Source of the DNA: Haliotis asinina | Taxonomy: Eukaryota; Mollusca; Gastropoda; Lepetellida; Haliotidae | DNA length: 64,000 nt | Assembly (NCBI RefSeq): GCF_037392515.1 | Contig: NC_090290.1 | Location: 37,330,753-37,394,752, forward strand | Direction: 5' to 3' | Shown: positions 30,488 to 42,800 of the stretch, piece after piece | Layout: every line of letters begins with the position of its first letter | Position numbering within the stretch: position 1 is the first letter of the stretch | The notes under the pieces: generated by a model | The model's input: only the letters and a program-made list of their open reading frames with translations | Databases searched by the model: none | Told to the model about the DNA's origin: nothing | Translations under genes and position numbers: made by a program

Positions 30488-33096
30488 TTAGCTATTTACT
30501 AGCCCACTTGGGCATCCTTGAGCGGATATCTCTGTCATTGTGGTTGGATGCCGCATCCTGGTCTTCATGTTGGCCTTAGCTTTGGTGGTGGCGTTGAAAA
30601 TTGTGGCTGAGTCCAGTGCAGACATCTTGAGTTTAGATTCCCAGGTAAAGGGGTAAGAGAGCAATGAATTGGCATCTTCTTCATCACTCACAACTGGTGA
30701 AGTCATTTCCAAGGTAAGTATAGTTGAAACCCTTTCCTTTCGTCGATCTGGCCAGTCAATAGTTTTCAGGCTTTTCATGCGCAGTGCAATTTTCTGAAAA
30801 TTAAACAAAAATCAATCAACAGATAAACCATAATGCTAAGATGGATTGCAAATTATTAAAATGGAAGTGTCGTGAAAAATTATTTACTTCATTAATCACC
30901 CCAACACAAGTTAAGCAGTTCATCACATTTAATGACATATCCTATTTTCTTATGGACACACAATCTGTTGCTCTGAAGTGACATGAAGTCACTGAAGTGT
31001 AATAACATGTTTATATATCACCATTAACTGACTTGATTCTTATGTTATGATTTATGAAATTATGATCTGAATCATGTGTTACATATCTTAAGAATGTAAA
31101 AAGCAATAATCCATAAACATTTTAAATGTATATTTCCGGAACTTAGAATCTGTCACACATTGTAATGAGAAGGATTGTTACATGTTATTATTCGAATAGA
31201 TATACTTACGGATTTCATTCTTTTTGGTTTTTTTTGTTTTTTTGCTGCTGTTCTGTGTGACACTTTCTTTCCGGTTTCTTGTCTACTGAGATCATCACGC
31301 CTGTTCCGCCACACTCTACAAAGCGCTTCTGAAAATAAATGTTTAAAGTACTATACAGCATGTTTCACACATTTTAGTTCATCTGTTAGGCAAAGGTATT
31401 TATATATGCCATGCTGGCTTGGTTACTGAAGTTAACATCCATAAATCTGTCTTTACACTATTATTTAAATCATTAACTATTTATAATGACAGGCAGGTGA
31501 GTGAAAATTACCTTCACAAGATGCTATTGACCATCCTTGGTCGTGATATAGTCACTTGTTTCTTTGACTACTATATTCATAGAGTCCTCGTCATCGGCTT
31601 TACTGAAATAAAAACAAATGTCATTTTTCTTGCACTTCATTCAATCATGCATTCAACACAATGTCTATTAAAATTAACGATCGTCAGTGAAAATTATACA
31701 ACCAAGTAAACTGCAGATTTATAACTTTGAATACATATATTGTTCTGAAAGTTTACCATTTTGTAGTTAAATGATTTAAAATAACTTCCAAAAAGGCTAA
31801 CCATCCTTTGTGTTATTTCGTGCAAATTCTATGTACATCCTGTTTGCCAAAGTTATGCAACCGGTAAGTGAACAACTGACATAAAGATCATGATAAAAGA
31901 AGTTTAGTTATATCACATGACATAACCTTGCAGCAATTAAGCATTGTAAAATCAAGGGGTCAGTTTGATGGCAATTTCACACAGGTGTAATGTTAAACTG
32001 ATTTAGTTTACCGGCTATTCAAATCCATTTGCAAATGATACTTTCATGTATTTTTCATTTTGAGAAAACGTACGTAGGGAAGTGAATTAATGAAATATTC
32101 AAAGTGAAATTACCTAGTAACATGAGCACATACCTTCGATAGACAAGGGTGATCCTCCAGGAGCAGTCGTGTCCAGATTTTTCTCACAACAGCCTAAAAG
32201 AGTAAATCAAATACATTAAATATAACAGGTATATATATATGATTATGCTCAACACGTATGTATTAAATTATTGAAAAATTACATGAAATTTTAAATGTAT
32301 CCTACGCAGAGCTAACAGTTTCTTATATGAATTTAGTGTTTGCCTCAAATAGTTCAGAAACACATCTGACCCCTCTGAGCGAATTTGGGGGTAAACAATT
32401 TCATTTCACTAATGATCCAGGATTGCATTTAATAAATTACACCGAAATGTTGCCATTGTAAAAGCCCATCATTTTTATCATTCTTTAAAATATATCTGAA
32501 TTGGTGAAATACATCTTGCAATACCCAGTAAACCCATGAGTGAACCACTACATATGGCGGATCTTTTTGATGCAGATCGTAATTCATCTCCCCCCCCCCT
32601 CCACACACACACACCTTTTGTACAAGTGTTAACCGAGTTGCAACGCTAAAATTTGCAAACTATTAACAGGAGCACTAAAATCAAAAGTCTGCCCCTTTAA
32701 ACTTAAATAAATACTTGTGGTTAGTACTAAGATAGTTACTTACAAATACAAGCTTGGTGTATTCTATACCATGTCGATCTATTGAAATGGAATATAAACA
32801 AACTTATTTTTTCAGGCCTATTTTACTTAGATTTAACGATAGCATTTAAAAATAATACGAGCGAAAATATACATTCGCGGGATAAACTTTATAATCTATC
32901 CGGATTTCTGTCATTAACGCAATATTTCTTTAAACGTTATTTACAATAAAATACCCTCGGTCTTACCTGACACATCCGATGTACTCCGAGTTGCTCGCAT
33001 CCGTTCTCTGCTTTCTTCTCCAAGTTGCGAATTCTTTCGTCGAGTGCTTTTGGGGAAAGTGAGGTGGCCATGGCAAAGTTTACACGACGCAGCCAT
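30488..33096 (-). CDS. Transposon-borne 4-exon gene, 204 aa, function unknown
   Basis: Exons on the minus strand: 33096-32967, 32193-32134, 31328-31210, 30793-30488 (TAA). All have AG/GT borders and phases 1, 1 and 0, totalling 615 nt. Exon 1 starts MAASCKLCHGHLTFPKSTRR with a CxxC pair. Exon 3 ends in the basic, nuclear-signal-like KKQKKPKRMKS. Exon 4 has DWPDRRKERVSTIL, an acidic SDEEDAN stretch, then YPFTWESKLKMSALDSA. That acidic-then-PxxWES-LD pattern recalls accessory proteins of animal CMC-type transposons, but this is memory-based and weak. It lies wholly within the TIR element and diverges from the plus-strand gene start near 33400. It is probably a nuclear DNA-binding accessory factor. 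Confidence 0.6.
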
Positions 33097-34453
33097 CTTA
33101 TGCTTAAAGTTTTGAAAAATAATTGCTAGGAAAACAAATTTGTTCCTACCCGCCAAACAAGATGGCGTCTCGCTAACACTCACGGGAAATAGACAGTTTT
33201 GTCATTGTGTTTTTTAAAATAAATCTAATGTGACCATTTGACAGTAGATTTCCTCGTTCTACAACAAAAGAGGAAGGTACACCCTGTTGTGAGTTGTTTT
33301 GTTAACAATTAGATAGTCTCGCGTGGACGTGATCCTGTCGCCATTCGTTTATTTGTTTACATTGCCGACATCAAAGGGGAGTGTGAAAAGTGGAATTGAG
33401 CGGATTGAATGTAAGTACTCAAAGTGACAACAGTGAGCAGTTATGGTTTTAGCAGTCTTTTCATCGCATTAGCGTCACTGATTGCTTTTTCTCAGTGTCA
33501 AGCATCAATATGTAGACCTTGTGATTATTAACAGTGATTAATTGTGAAAACATGTTCACCTTACTTTAACATGCCCGAGCGTCATGAGTCCTACTGATTT
33601 AGCACTCATGGGAAACTTTATTGTGGCAAATAAGTTATTTTCTAAAATCCTGTCAGGAGAAGGTAGTATCCGGATATATTTCTGCTGGATGGACCCCCCC
33701 CCCCCCCCTCCCACACACACACACGTACCATGTAAGCATGTAAGTAATTTACGCACTGTGCTCACAACATGCACGGGGGTTAGAAATATTAACATTGTTT
33801 GTTCTTTTCAGTTATACACCCAGATCTACTATCCCTATCTACCCTTTAAGTTAACTTTACTACTATTACTAATATAATTTGGTGATGTGTCACAATTTCT
33901 TTGAAACCTTAATTCATTTGTCAATGTGAATGAAGAATGAAGCACAATCCCACTGACCCTTTGGCTATGATTTGTACATGCATAATTTCTGTAGACTATT
34001 CGTGGCACTTTCTGCTGCAGGGACACAGTTCTTTGTGGACATTGCGACAAGTAATTGTCAAGAAAAACAGCCTAAAATCACGAGAAATACGTTTCTGAAA
34101 TATGGTTGGTTTCTACAATATTTGTTTTAACATGGGTACCCAGAGATATTCCGCATATATGTCTTCGTTATATCTATTCATATAATCTGTACTCCAGAAA
34201 TATTTCAACCAAGTCACATCATACATTTATTAGTTCATCAAATTATCTAGTATCCTATGTTCTGTGTCAGTTCTGTGTATCCAGTTGTACCAGTTAATCA
34301 GTTTCATGGTTTGATATTTGTTTTATAACCATTAAAACCTTGTCCATCAGTACATGTTGCATGTGTTAGCCCTACAATGCATTGACATTATCATCACACC
34401 TCAAGTTTCATATTTCTGAAAGAATCGTTGTGTCAGTTATTTGATTTACAGAT

Positions 34454-35265
34454 ATGGATTGTGGACCAACAAACTCGGAGAATGATGCCCGGTAAGGGAA
34501 TCTCTTTTATAACAATATTATTCATATAGCTTTATAATGAAGCTGACACTATGTTAATACATACAACAAACCTTTTTGACCTCACTCAAAGTGTAACTGT
34601 ACATGGATTCAAGCATAATATATACATATATTTTAAATTCCAGGAGAAATACGGCTTTTCTGTCCTCACTGCCAGACGTCTGTTTAAAAAAACACACGTT
34701 ATCTCCATCTCCGTAACAAGATGTTTGTTAGTTTGTAAAGATTTTTCGGGTGAATGACAAATGTTTCATCAGGTTAGTCATCAAAGAATTTTTAGATTTC
34801 ACTAAAAATCGAGTTTGCACTGTCACTTTGCTATCCATGTTTAACATATTAATGTATGTATCATACATGTAACTGTAATAACTGAAAGTGAGCAAATGGT
34901 AATACGTATTTAATATTTGTAATACATGTTATCTGCATTATCATATATATTGCTGTGTTTCATTCATTGAATTGTCTCTCAGTTGAATTGATGATTCAAG
35001 CTGAATGTCCTTTGCCTTTCCAGACACTGACAGTGACCAAGATATTTACAGCACATTCAAGGTTTGCGAGCTATTACCACCACAATGTGAGAGCCTGATT
35101 GATTCGGATTCAGATGTTTCGCCAGATATTAACCAGGACTCGCATACACCAACAAACATCTACAGAAGAACAAAGCACTTTGTGTACTGGCTAGCTCGTC
35201 TTCATTCAGTGTGCCTACTTCCTGAGCAATGCTTGTGTGCAGAGAATTCTGTTACTCTTCTCTGA
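34454..35265 (+). pseudogene. Degenerate plus-strand gene of the CACTA-like element
   Basis: A short exon MDCGPTNSENDAR (34454-34491) with a GTAAGG donor, then an exon after CCAG (34644), which in one frame reads IRLFCPHCQTSV with a CxxC zinc-like pair before a stop. Another exon-like frame after TTTCCAG (about 35022-35265) has acidic DTDSDQD and LIDSDSDVSPD. Frames do not join cleanly, so this looks like the eroded N-terminus of a transposase with its catalytic part deleted. Confidence 0.35.
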
Positions 35266-35479
35266 GCGCCCCAGTTTCTTAATACAGCGAATTGTGTACT
35301 ACTGCAACTGCCCTGTTGCATTAAAATGTGAGCTTTTCTAAGAAATGAAACAGTTGGATCATAATATTTCCAGCGTTTGTTTTTTGTTCAAATAAATATG
35401 TAATAAATATAACAAGATAATAAAACATATTTCAGCTTTCTAAACTAAGCGAACTCTCATTGTCATCTTCCTTGTACAG

Positions 35480-35768
35480 AAACCTAGCGGAAACCTACAT
35501 TACCCAAGATCCACAAGGTTTCCGCAAGACCAGAAACTTACTCACTCCAGCTATAAAGGTTTCAGTAAACTGAAACTAAATGGAAACTTCCAACTACAGT
35601 TTCAGTTGACGGAAACATGACGGAAACAAAGACTTGTTAGTTTCAGTTGTGGAAACTATGCGGAAACTCTCATTGCGCGTTTCCTGAAACTGAAACCTAG
35701 CGGAAACCTACATTACCCAGTATCCATCAGGTTTCCGCAAGAACGGAAACCAAGTTATTTTTGCTGTG
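35480..35768. repeat. Right TIR and subterminal CGGAAA array
   Basis: Six CGGAAA and two TTTCCG motifs in the last 290 bp, ending with TTATTTTTGCTGTG, the complement of the left terminus. The motif orientation is predominantly mirrored relative to the left end. Confidence 0.7.
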
Positions 35769-36400
35769 ATAGTCACTCAGTACCAGGATCCTACTGTCCC
35801 CAGCAGTGATCTTCATAGAGTATTGCAAAAGATAGCGTAAAACAATACTCACTCAGTACCAGGATCCTGTTGTCCCCTTCCGTGATCTTGATGGAGTATT
35901 GTTAGAAATAGCGTAAAACAATACTCACTCAGTACCAGGATCCTACTGCCCCCTGCCGTGATCTTGATGGTATATTGTAAGAAGTAGCGTAAAACAATAC
36001 TCACTCAGTACCAGGATCCTACTGCCCCATGCCGTGATCTTCATGGAGTATTGTAAGAAATAGCGTAAAACAATACTCACTCAGTACCAGGATCCTATTG
36101 TCCCATGCCGTGATCTTGATGGTATATTGTAAGAAATAGCGTAAAACAATACTCACTCAGTACCAGGATCCTATTGTCCCATGCCGTGATCTTGATGGTA
36201 TATTGCAAAAAATAGCGTAAAACAATACTCACTCAGTACCAGGATCCTACTGTCCCCAGCAGTGATCTTCATGGAGTATTGCAAAAAATAGCGTAAAATA
36301 ATACTCACTCAGTACCATGATCCTGCTGCCCCCTGCCGTGATCTTGATGGTATATTGTAAGAAGTAGCGTAAAACAATACTCACTCAGTACCAGGAAATT
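35769..36400. repeat. 76-bp satellite, right block (about 8 units)
   Basis: Same unit as 29305-29589, with alternating variants (CAGCAGTGATCTTCATGGAG and TGCCGTGATCTTGATGGTAT). The first bases, ATAGTCACTCAGTACC, resume the unit interrupted at 29589. Confidence 0.92.
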
Positions 36401-37079
36401 CTGGTTCACTGTGCTAGAGATGCAACACAATCAGTACCAGTGAATACTGCGCTGATTCAGATATTTATCAGCTATTAAATCCCAGGACATTTATCCCAAT
36501 CTCGTACAGATTTGCAGTGATACACATTCGCAGTGATAAGGCTACACAACTGCCACAGGCTAATTTGCATATCACGAGACCTGAGTTTCTCGTCTGTAAA
36601 CAAACGCGCTTATTCTGAAATCATATTTCTTTTTAAATTTTAAACTACAAGAGGGATGTGTACGGTAATGAAAGTGGCCGTGTATAAATCAAAGGGACTG
36701 TTTCAGAGTTTATGGAGCCGTACAACCACTTTTAAACAAAAGATAACAACGCAGAACTAGTGTTGACTGTTTGAGAGTATTTACAAAATGAAAGTAAACC
36801 TTTTTATCACGTTTTCGTATGTTTAAACACATGTTTATTAAATCAACATATGCAAGATCTTGATTTGTACTGTGGACGCCAAACGGAGGCAGCCTGTGAC
36901 AGATCGAGGTACAAGGGTGACCTCTGGAACTCTGGGTAGAAGTGTGAAGTAAGGGACGAATATGTAATGTACCTTGTCGAATAAACATATGTGAATATTG
37001 GTGTATGTGTAACTTGTCCGTACTACCGTACTACATGTATTTCATGTCATCTGGACATACCCTCAAATACCCTTACAAC

Positions 37080-37345
37080 CCAATAGACATCACCCAGATT
37101 CCATCTAGCCATCACCCAGACTTCATCCAGTCGTCACCCAGACTACAACCAATCACCACCCAGACTCCATCTAGCCATCACCCAGATTCTGTCTAGCCAC
37201 CACCCAGACTACAACCAATCATCACCTCGAGTAATATCTAGCCATCGCCAGACTACACCCCGCCATCACCCAGACTCATATCTAGCTATCGCCCAAACTC
37301 CCACCCTAGAAACCAATAGTCATCACAAAGACTCCCATCTATCCA
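37080..37345. repeat. Degenerate tandem repeat (CATCACCCAGACTYCATCTAGC)
   Basis: About a dozen 18- to 22-bp units, alternating ATCTAGCCATCACCCAGA and CTACAACCAATCACC variants. The preceding 36400-37080 has no recognisable gene. Confidence 0.7.
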
Positions 37346-37585
37346 TCACATCCTGTAGAACACATGGAGTAATGCATGTACAGTGGACGTTGTCTAAACC
37401 GACACTCATCGGGACTGAAGAAATAGTCCGGTCTAGACAGAGTGGTGGATTGTAGAGCTGATACATGTACAAGCCACGGGTGGAACAGAGATTTTATGCT
37501 GGTGATGACAACTTGCCGGATTGGACAGATACGGGTTTTGACAGATTCCACTGTATTTGAATATTGTATAATGATGTAGTGGTAC

Positions 37586-37725
37586 AGGGACAGAGGACTA
37601 GCCTGGTGGTTAAAGCGTTCGCAGATCATGACTAAGGTCTGAGTTCGGATTCTCAAGCTTGTAACTTGTCAAGACAATTTTTCTTGTCACCTGTCGTAAT
37701 ACTACTGAAATATTACCAAGGATTA
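37586..37725 (+). repeat. tRNA-derived SINE, diverged
   Basis: ACTAGCCTGGTGGTTAAAGC (box A-like) and GAGTTCGGATTCTC (degenerate box B), followed by the (CTCA)n tail. Confidence 0.6.
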
Positions 37726-37834
37726 CCACTCACTCACTCACTCACTCACTCACTCACTCACTCACTCACTTACTCACTCACTCACTCACTCACTCACACA
37801 CTCACTCACTCACTCACTCACTCACTCACTCACT
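37724..37834. repeat. (CTCA)n microsatellite
   Basis: About 110 bp of CTCA/CACT tetranucleotide repeat, apparently an expansion of the SINE tail just upstream. Confidence 0.92.
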
Positions 37835-38289
37835 GCTATAAACTGATACGAAAGGATACTTGATTACGATGAGATGACAACACATAGAGATGTATCTGGC
37901 CAGTTGGTGGGATTACGAATAAGGAGTCACTGGGTTTACTCATTATATAACAATGATCACGAGGTTGCTGGAGTTACTCCAGGTTATTAATCTCAACAGA
38001 TGTCGCCAAATATGATTGCTTTAATGAGCTTAGATATTTGCATTCTTCTATTTCATTTTGATTTCGAAATTAATAACAGAGTTTGCATTTCAACAAATGT
38101 TGTCAAATTGTTATCTTATGATTTAGGGTGTTCTAAATTATGTTCCGTGTATGTCTTTTGGGATTTCCAAACAATGTTTGTGGCTACAAATCAACTATCA
38201 ACTAGAATCACTTGGAACGTGTTTAGTTTGTGAATAAAGTCGACTGAACCCTTTCTATACTGACATGAAATCCATTGCACGAATGTAAT

Positions 38290-38462
38290 ATTGCGCTGAA
38301 ACGAGTGAGTATGGTTTTACATGTATGCCTCTTTTCGCAATGTACCAGCAATGTCACGGCGGGGGACTCCAAAATGGCTTCTCACATTACACCCATTTGG
38401 GAATCGAACGCAGGCCTTCGGCGAGACGATCTAACGCATTAACCACTTGACTACCTCCATAT
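38290..38462 (-). repeat. tRNA-derived SINE, reverse orientation
   Basis: GAGTGAGTATGGTTTTACAT tail complement, ATGTCACGGCGGGGGACTCC body, GGGAATCGAACGC box B complement and AACCACTTGACTACCTCC box A complement. Confidence 0.75.
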
Positions 38463-38691
38463 TCCCCAGAAGAACAACTGACAATCAACTCGTGTGAACT
38501 GATTGTGTGTTTTCTGCAATTATTTCAATAGCAGACACAAGATTATCGCTTTGAGAGGTAATCTTTAGGGAGGGGCGAATAGTTAAGATGCTGCAAAACT
38601 ACAAGTCTTACATGTCAGTCAAGTTATGGCTTAAAGATTGATCTGATTCTATGTACGGGTAATTTTATTAAAAGCGACGATGTAATGAATT

Positions 38692-39034
38692 AGTAGTATA
38701 GGGAATAGGGGTTCTGGACCACTTTCAAGAAATGTCTCTACAAAGCCTTATTTACTAAATAAGGCTTTGGTTGGGCCCTTAGCTCTTGCTACTATTACCC
38801 CTACTACAAAAAAGTTGGCGGTAATTACTATGCCTACTTTGTGTTGGTAGGAGGTAACACTGTGCCGTACGGTACGATCAATAATTCTTCTCTTACAAAC
38901 CCCCTACCCGGCCCATCCCTCAAGTAGTATAAGTTAGGTTTGTCGGCTTTCATATCCACTTTATCTATGTTGTAAGTTTTGACTGACCATATAGGATCGG
39001 TGGCTCGCTTACGGCTATCGCCCTCGTGTTCCCC
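38692..39034 (+). repeat. Polinton left TIR
   Basis: 343 bp, the reverse complement of 52605-52947 without indels and with at least one substitution. It includes a 27-bp perfect hairpin (38742-38768) and the last about 66 codons of the integrase gene. Confidence 0.95.
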
Positions 39035-39808
39035 CGGCTGGTATAGATACCTCACTAGGGCCCTGTCTGGTATCTGTTTCTCCTTCCCACGCAATGGAGC
39101 GGCCGACTCTGCAACTATTGATTTTAGTTTGATAGCGTCTGCCGGTTTCTTACCGGTGAGACGGGTGACTTCATGGTTGATTGCCGACACCACCTTGGGT
39201 AACCTCGTGACCCATTCAGTCGATCGTTTTCCAGGGGTGGCCATCTCCCTAGCATACTGATAGCCGAACAAGCGCTCAGCCAAAGTCCTATTAAATCTCT
39301 CAACTATGGCTTGGCTGCGATGGGCTCCGGCCGTGCCACGCCTGACCTTTGTATCGTGTTTGGCTAGCAGTTGTGACACGGCACCCATGAACTCCCGTCC
39401 GGGGTCAACTTGCAGCTCTGTTGGCCACGTCAGCGGGCTGCGTTTGTATATGCGTTCGAATCCTCTGGCTACCTGGGCCGAATCTTTCGTGGTCAAGGGT
39501 TCGGCTTCCTTGTAACGACTGGCTACGTCCACTACGGTTAAGGCATACTTGTACCTCTTGTCGTGGGGTAGGAACAGTAGGTCTGCCTGGTGAACGCTAT
39601 TAGGTATGTTAATACCGAACCTCCTTCTAGGCACGTAGCGTGGTGCCGGCAAATAGATCTGCCACAGGGCTTGTTTTTCAAGCCACGCTTTGGCTTCCTC
39701 CGGGGGTACTCGCGCTATTTTAGCTAGCTTATCTACTGCGCTAGCTCCTTTCCAGTACCCACGCGGGCTGTAGTAAATAGCCTCAAATTTTTTCATGTCC
39801 ATATGCAT
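38834..39808 (-). CDS. Polinton integrase (retroviral rve family)
   Basis: 324 aa. Inserts element DNA into the host genome. The rve core has the DD35E triad: Asp76 in HQADLLFLP, Asp135 in LQVDPGREF, and Glu170 in AIVERFNRTL, the last two 35 residues apart. The C-terminal part (about 230-324, DPIWSVKTYNIDKV to GFVREELLIV) looks like a small beta-barrel or chromo-like domain. The reading frame is intact. The start at 39808 overlaps the end of the polymerase frame by 26 nt. The C-terminus is encoded inside the TIR, so the right TIR carries a second copy of that tail. Confidence 0.92.
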   Translation of the reverse strand: MHMDMKKFEAIYYSPRGYWKGASAVDKLAKIARVPPEEAKAWLEKQALWQIYLPAPRYVPRRRFGINIPNSVHQADLLFLPHDKRYKYALTVVDVASRYKEAEPLTTKDSAQVARGFERIYKRSPLTWPTELQVDPGREFMGAVSQLLAKHDTKVRRGTAGAHRSQAIVERFNRTLAERLFGYQYAREMATPGKRSTEWVTRLPKVVSAINHEVTRLTGKKPADAIKLKSIVAESAAPLRGKEKQIPDRALVRYLYQPGEHEGDSRKRATDPIWSVKTYNIDKVDMKADKPNLYYLRDGPGRGFVREELLIVPYGTVLPPTNTK

Positions 39809-42800
39809 ATGTGTTTATCCCATCAATAGCTATCCAACGTTTCGTGTCCATAGGCGACAGGGACGTCTTGTTTATAGTCAGTCCGTATATCTTATGTCCA
39901 TCACTTCTAAGTGTGTTCATTTTATGCCTAAAGGTACGGGTCTTGAACAGGGCTTCCTTGAATCTGGCGTGTTTGATGTGTTGTTTCACCACATACTTCT
40001 TAACCCCCTTAGCCTTCCGGATCTCACTATTGTCGGCTTTCAGTATGGAGTACATCTTAGGTCTCAAACCTATGTACTCGGCTATGGGCATGCCAGCACA
40101 CTCGTCCTTCATCTTACCTAGGACCTTTTTATTTACAGTACTGTGTATGGCATGGGTCTTAGGGTAATCGCTGGTGTCGTATAAATCAAGGTGTTTTTTC
40201 ATGTCCTCGTACACGTCCTCGGTTCGAATCTCCATCAGCAGGGAATCCGTGTCAGTGTACAGCACTTCACACCTGGCACCGTACTGTTTCTTGAGCTCGT
40301 TGTAGTAAAAGTCGTACATCAGGTGTTTGGATAAATCGAGGATGCTCATCCCCACGTAAACGGGCCGGTTGAATTTTATGTGACTTTTCTTCATGTGTAG
40401 GGCAACCAGGTTGTCTGTGAATATCTTACTACGGTTGAATGCCGGACTGGCTATCAATCTCCTGAGCTTGTCTTCCTCACTCGACCGAACCAGCTTCACG
40501 GTCACGCGTTTCCTCAGGTTCTCCATAGTCTTACCGAGTTGTTCATGAGCTTGTAGAGATTTTTCTCAAAATCACTGGTGGCTTTTTTTCGTAGGTCTGT
40601 GTTCATTCTGATGTAGGGCTCCATCCATGGACTCTGGTCGAACATGAGCACCCTGTGTATTTTGGTCAGCCTCATACCCAACGACAGGTACAGCTGTAGG
40701 TTGCGATAGTGAACGATGTACTTGGTCTTATTCATTAAGTTAGGCACGAGTTTTTCAACGTCTGTCACACGCCCACCTGACAAGTTATGTTGGTACTCAG
40801 ACATCCAGTCTGGGTTAACCCTCATACGTTCGGGGGCCAGGGGGTAGCTGTTGTGTGATGTGTGTAATTCCTTGGTATACTCTAAGTCAACCTCGAGGAT
40901 ATAACCTTTGTTCGAATCTGGTGCAACCCCCATAACATCAACGTGGGGTACCCATTCGAATCCCCCTGTAGGTAGATACTGACTCATGGCCCAGCCGTAC
41001 AGGTTGTTTGCGTCGAGGTAGAGAATGTGATTGGTTGGTTTGTTAGGATCGTAACCTTTCACGTATTGATTATTTGCTTTCGCGTATCGTTTGGATGCCA
41101 TGGATATCCCACCTCGCAAACCTTTCTCAATGAATAGGTGCATGTCGTAATCTGTGAGCAATTCCAAATTAACTCCGGTCTTTTTAAGCAAGGCGTCCCA
41201 CGACAGACCTGGGCTGGTGTAATACCATGCGGGGTCGAGTTTATACTGCTTGAAACATGTCCGCCTAAACGTTTCAAACACGTCGGCTAACAGCAGTACA
41301 TCTGTCCTCAAGTACAGGTCGTGATAATCACCCAGGTTCTTACAACCCAGTTTATTCCATACGTTAGTCGCGTGCGAGTAATCATCTCGTGAGACGGACG
41401 CCTCATTCAGCTTGCTATAAAAGCAGTCAATAGGGGGTAGTCTGGTCTCGGTGAACTTAGCCCAACTATCCATGTACTCATAGGGGTACACACCCTTCCT
41501 CATAAGCAGGGGTCTAGTCTCGGCGTCTGTGTATCGATCGGTGATAGGGAAGGTATTGTTGGCCTTGACCAGACTGTCGAGTGACGACAGGAGGAACTGA
41601 AACGAGTCAATGAACCTAAGTCCGTTTAAGCTGAAGGAGATGTATCTCTCCATGTTGTTGGGGATGCACGTTATATTACCATCGATTTTCGCGATGGCCT
41701 GCATGATCAAGTGTGAGTCGTACCCTCTCAAGTTGTGAAATACAACGGGGATGTTTATTGTCTTAGGGTTGATTTTAAGCTTGAGGTTGCACGCGTTGTG
41801 AGCGGCGCCTCTATACTTACCAGTTATGTGACAGTGATCTCTCACCGAATCACCGTTAAGTGGTGATTCACACACGTGACAGTTAGTGCTACTAGCGTGG
41901 GCTAGCCTGTCGACTCGGGTCAGACGCATGGGAGCGAAACACTTTAGAAACCTTTCAGCCGCGTCAGGCCCCCTATACACTACCGGAGCTTTCGTTTCCC
42001 CGTCACAACGGACGACAATGTATCCAAACGAACAGGCTTTATGCTCTTGTGTTTTGTGGGTGAAGGGAGCCTCGCCGGCGGCACCACTGGGGGTATCCCC
42101 CACAACTAAGGCTTCGAAGTCGGCATATATAATATAAGGCACAGACATTTGGTTCTTGTGGTTATTGAATTTTAGGATATTGTCACCTTCCTTAGGCATG
42201 TCGACTCGTATGGCCGTCTGCCCCACACCTTGACAATCATCCCGGTGGGATTCTAATAAATCAGCTCGGGTGAAGCCATGTAGACATCGTTCACAGAAGT
42301 GGGTCTTTCCTTTGTATGCTGATTGGTCATACAACAGCTTGCTAAAGTGTTTTATCCATGTGTAGTGATACTTGTCACCTCGCTGGATCATGAATATATT
42401 GATAACTTGGCGATCCTTCACCGGGCTGACCCTGTGTACTATTGTTGTGTTACCTTCGTGCCCAAAAACATTTATAGCCAGATTATTCTGTTTTTCTACT
42501 TTAATGATCTGGGATATGGGGGTGGGTTCATCTATACCATCCCAGTTGAGCCCATCGTCTTGGGGATAGCTAGAAAGCCTATCTGAATGAGTGCCAGCTG
42601 GAAATAAGGCTGACCTGATAGCTAACCTCAGGCAATCGTTTCCTCTATTCTTAACGTTTACTATGGCATGTTTGTTTCTATAGTAGGGAGGCAAGGCTAG
42701 GTATGACCCGCCTCTGAACGGCACGTAGTTAGCTATGTCTAGATAGACATTATCGATTTTATCTACAACCCACCCGGACCCCAAGTGTGTGTAGCGTTCT

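Larger units (their letters stand above)
29590..35768. mobile_element. CACTA/EnSpm-like TIR transposon, 6.18 kb, inserted in satellite
   Basis: The ends are inverted repeats: CACAGCAAAAATAAC at 29590 and its complement ending at 35768, extending imperfectly into TGGTTTCCG. ATA flanks both sides, a 3-bp target duplication, and the same 76-bp satellite lies on either side, so the borders are firm. About 300 bp inside each end carry dense TTTCCG/CGGAAA motifs in both orientations, a known CACTA trait. It contains a 4-exon minus-strand gene and a degenerate plus-strand gene, but no full transposase that I can see. Assignment to CACTA rests on CACAG ends, 3-bp duplication and subterminal arrays, and is an inference. 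Confidence 0.75.

Noticed and set aside
31510..31611. Additional minus-strand exon between exons 2 and 3 of the 204-aa gene
   Set aside because: It has AG/GT borders, but including it puts a stop in frame. Skipping it gives an open, phase-consistent transcript. It could be a poison exon.
38979..39603. Plus-strand frames opposite the Polinton integrase
   Set aside because: Antisense shadows of the intact DD35E integrase with no family resemblance.
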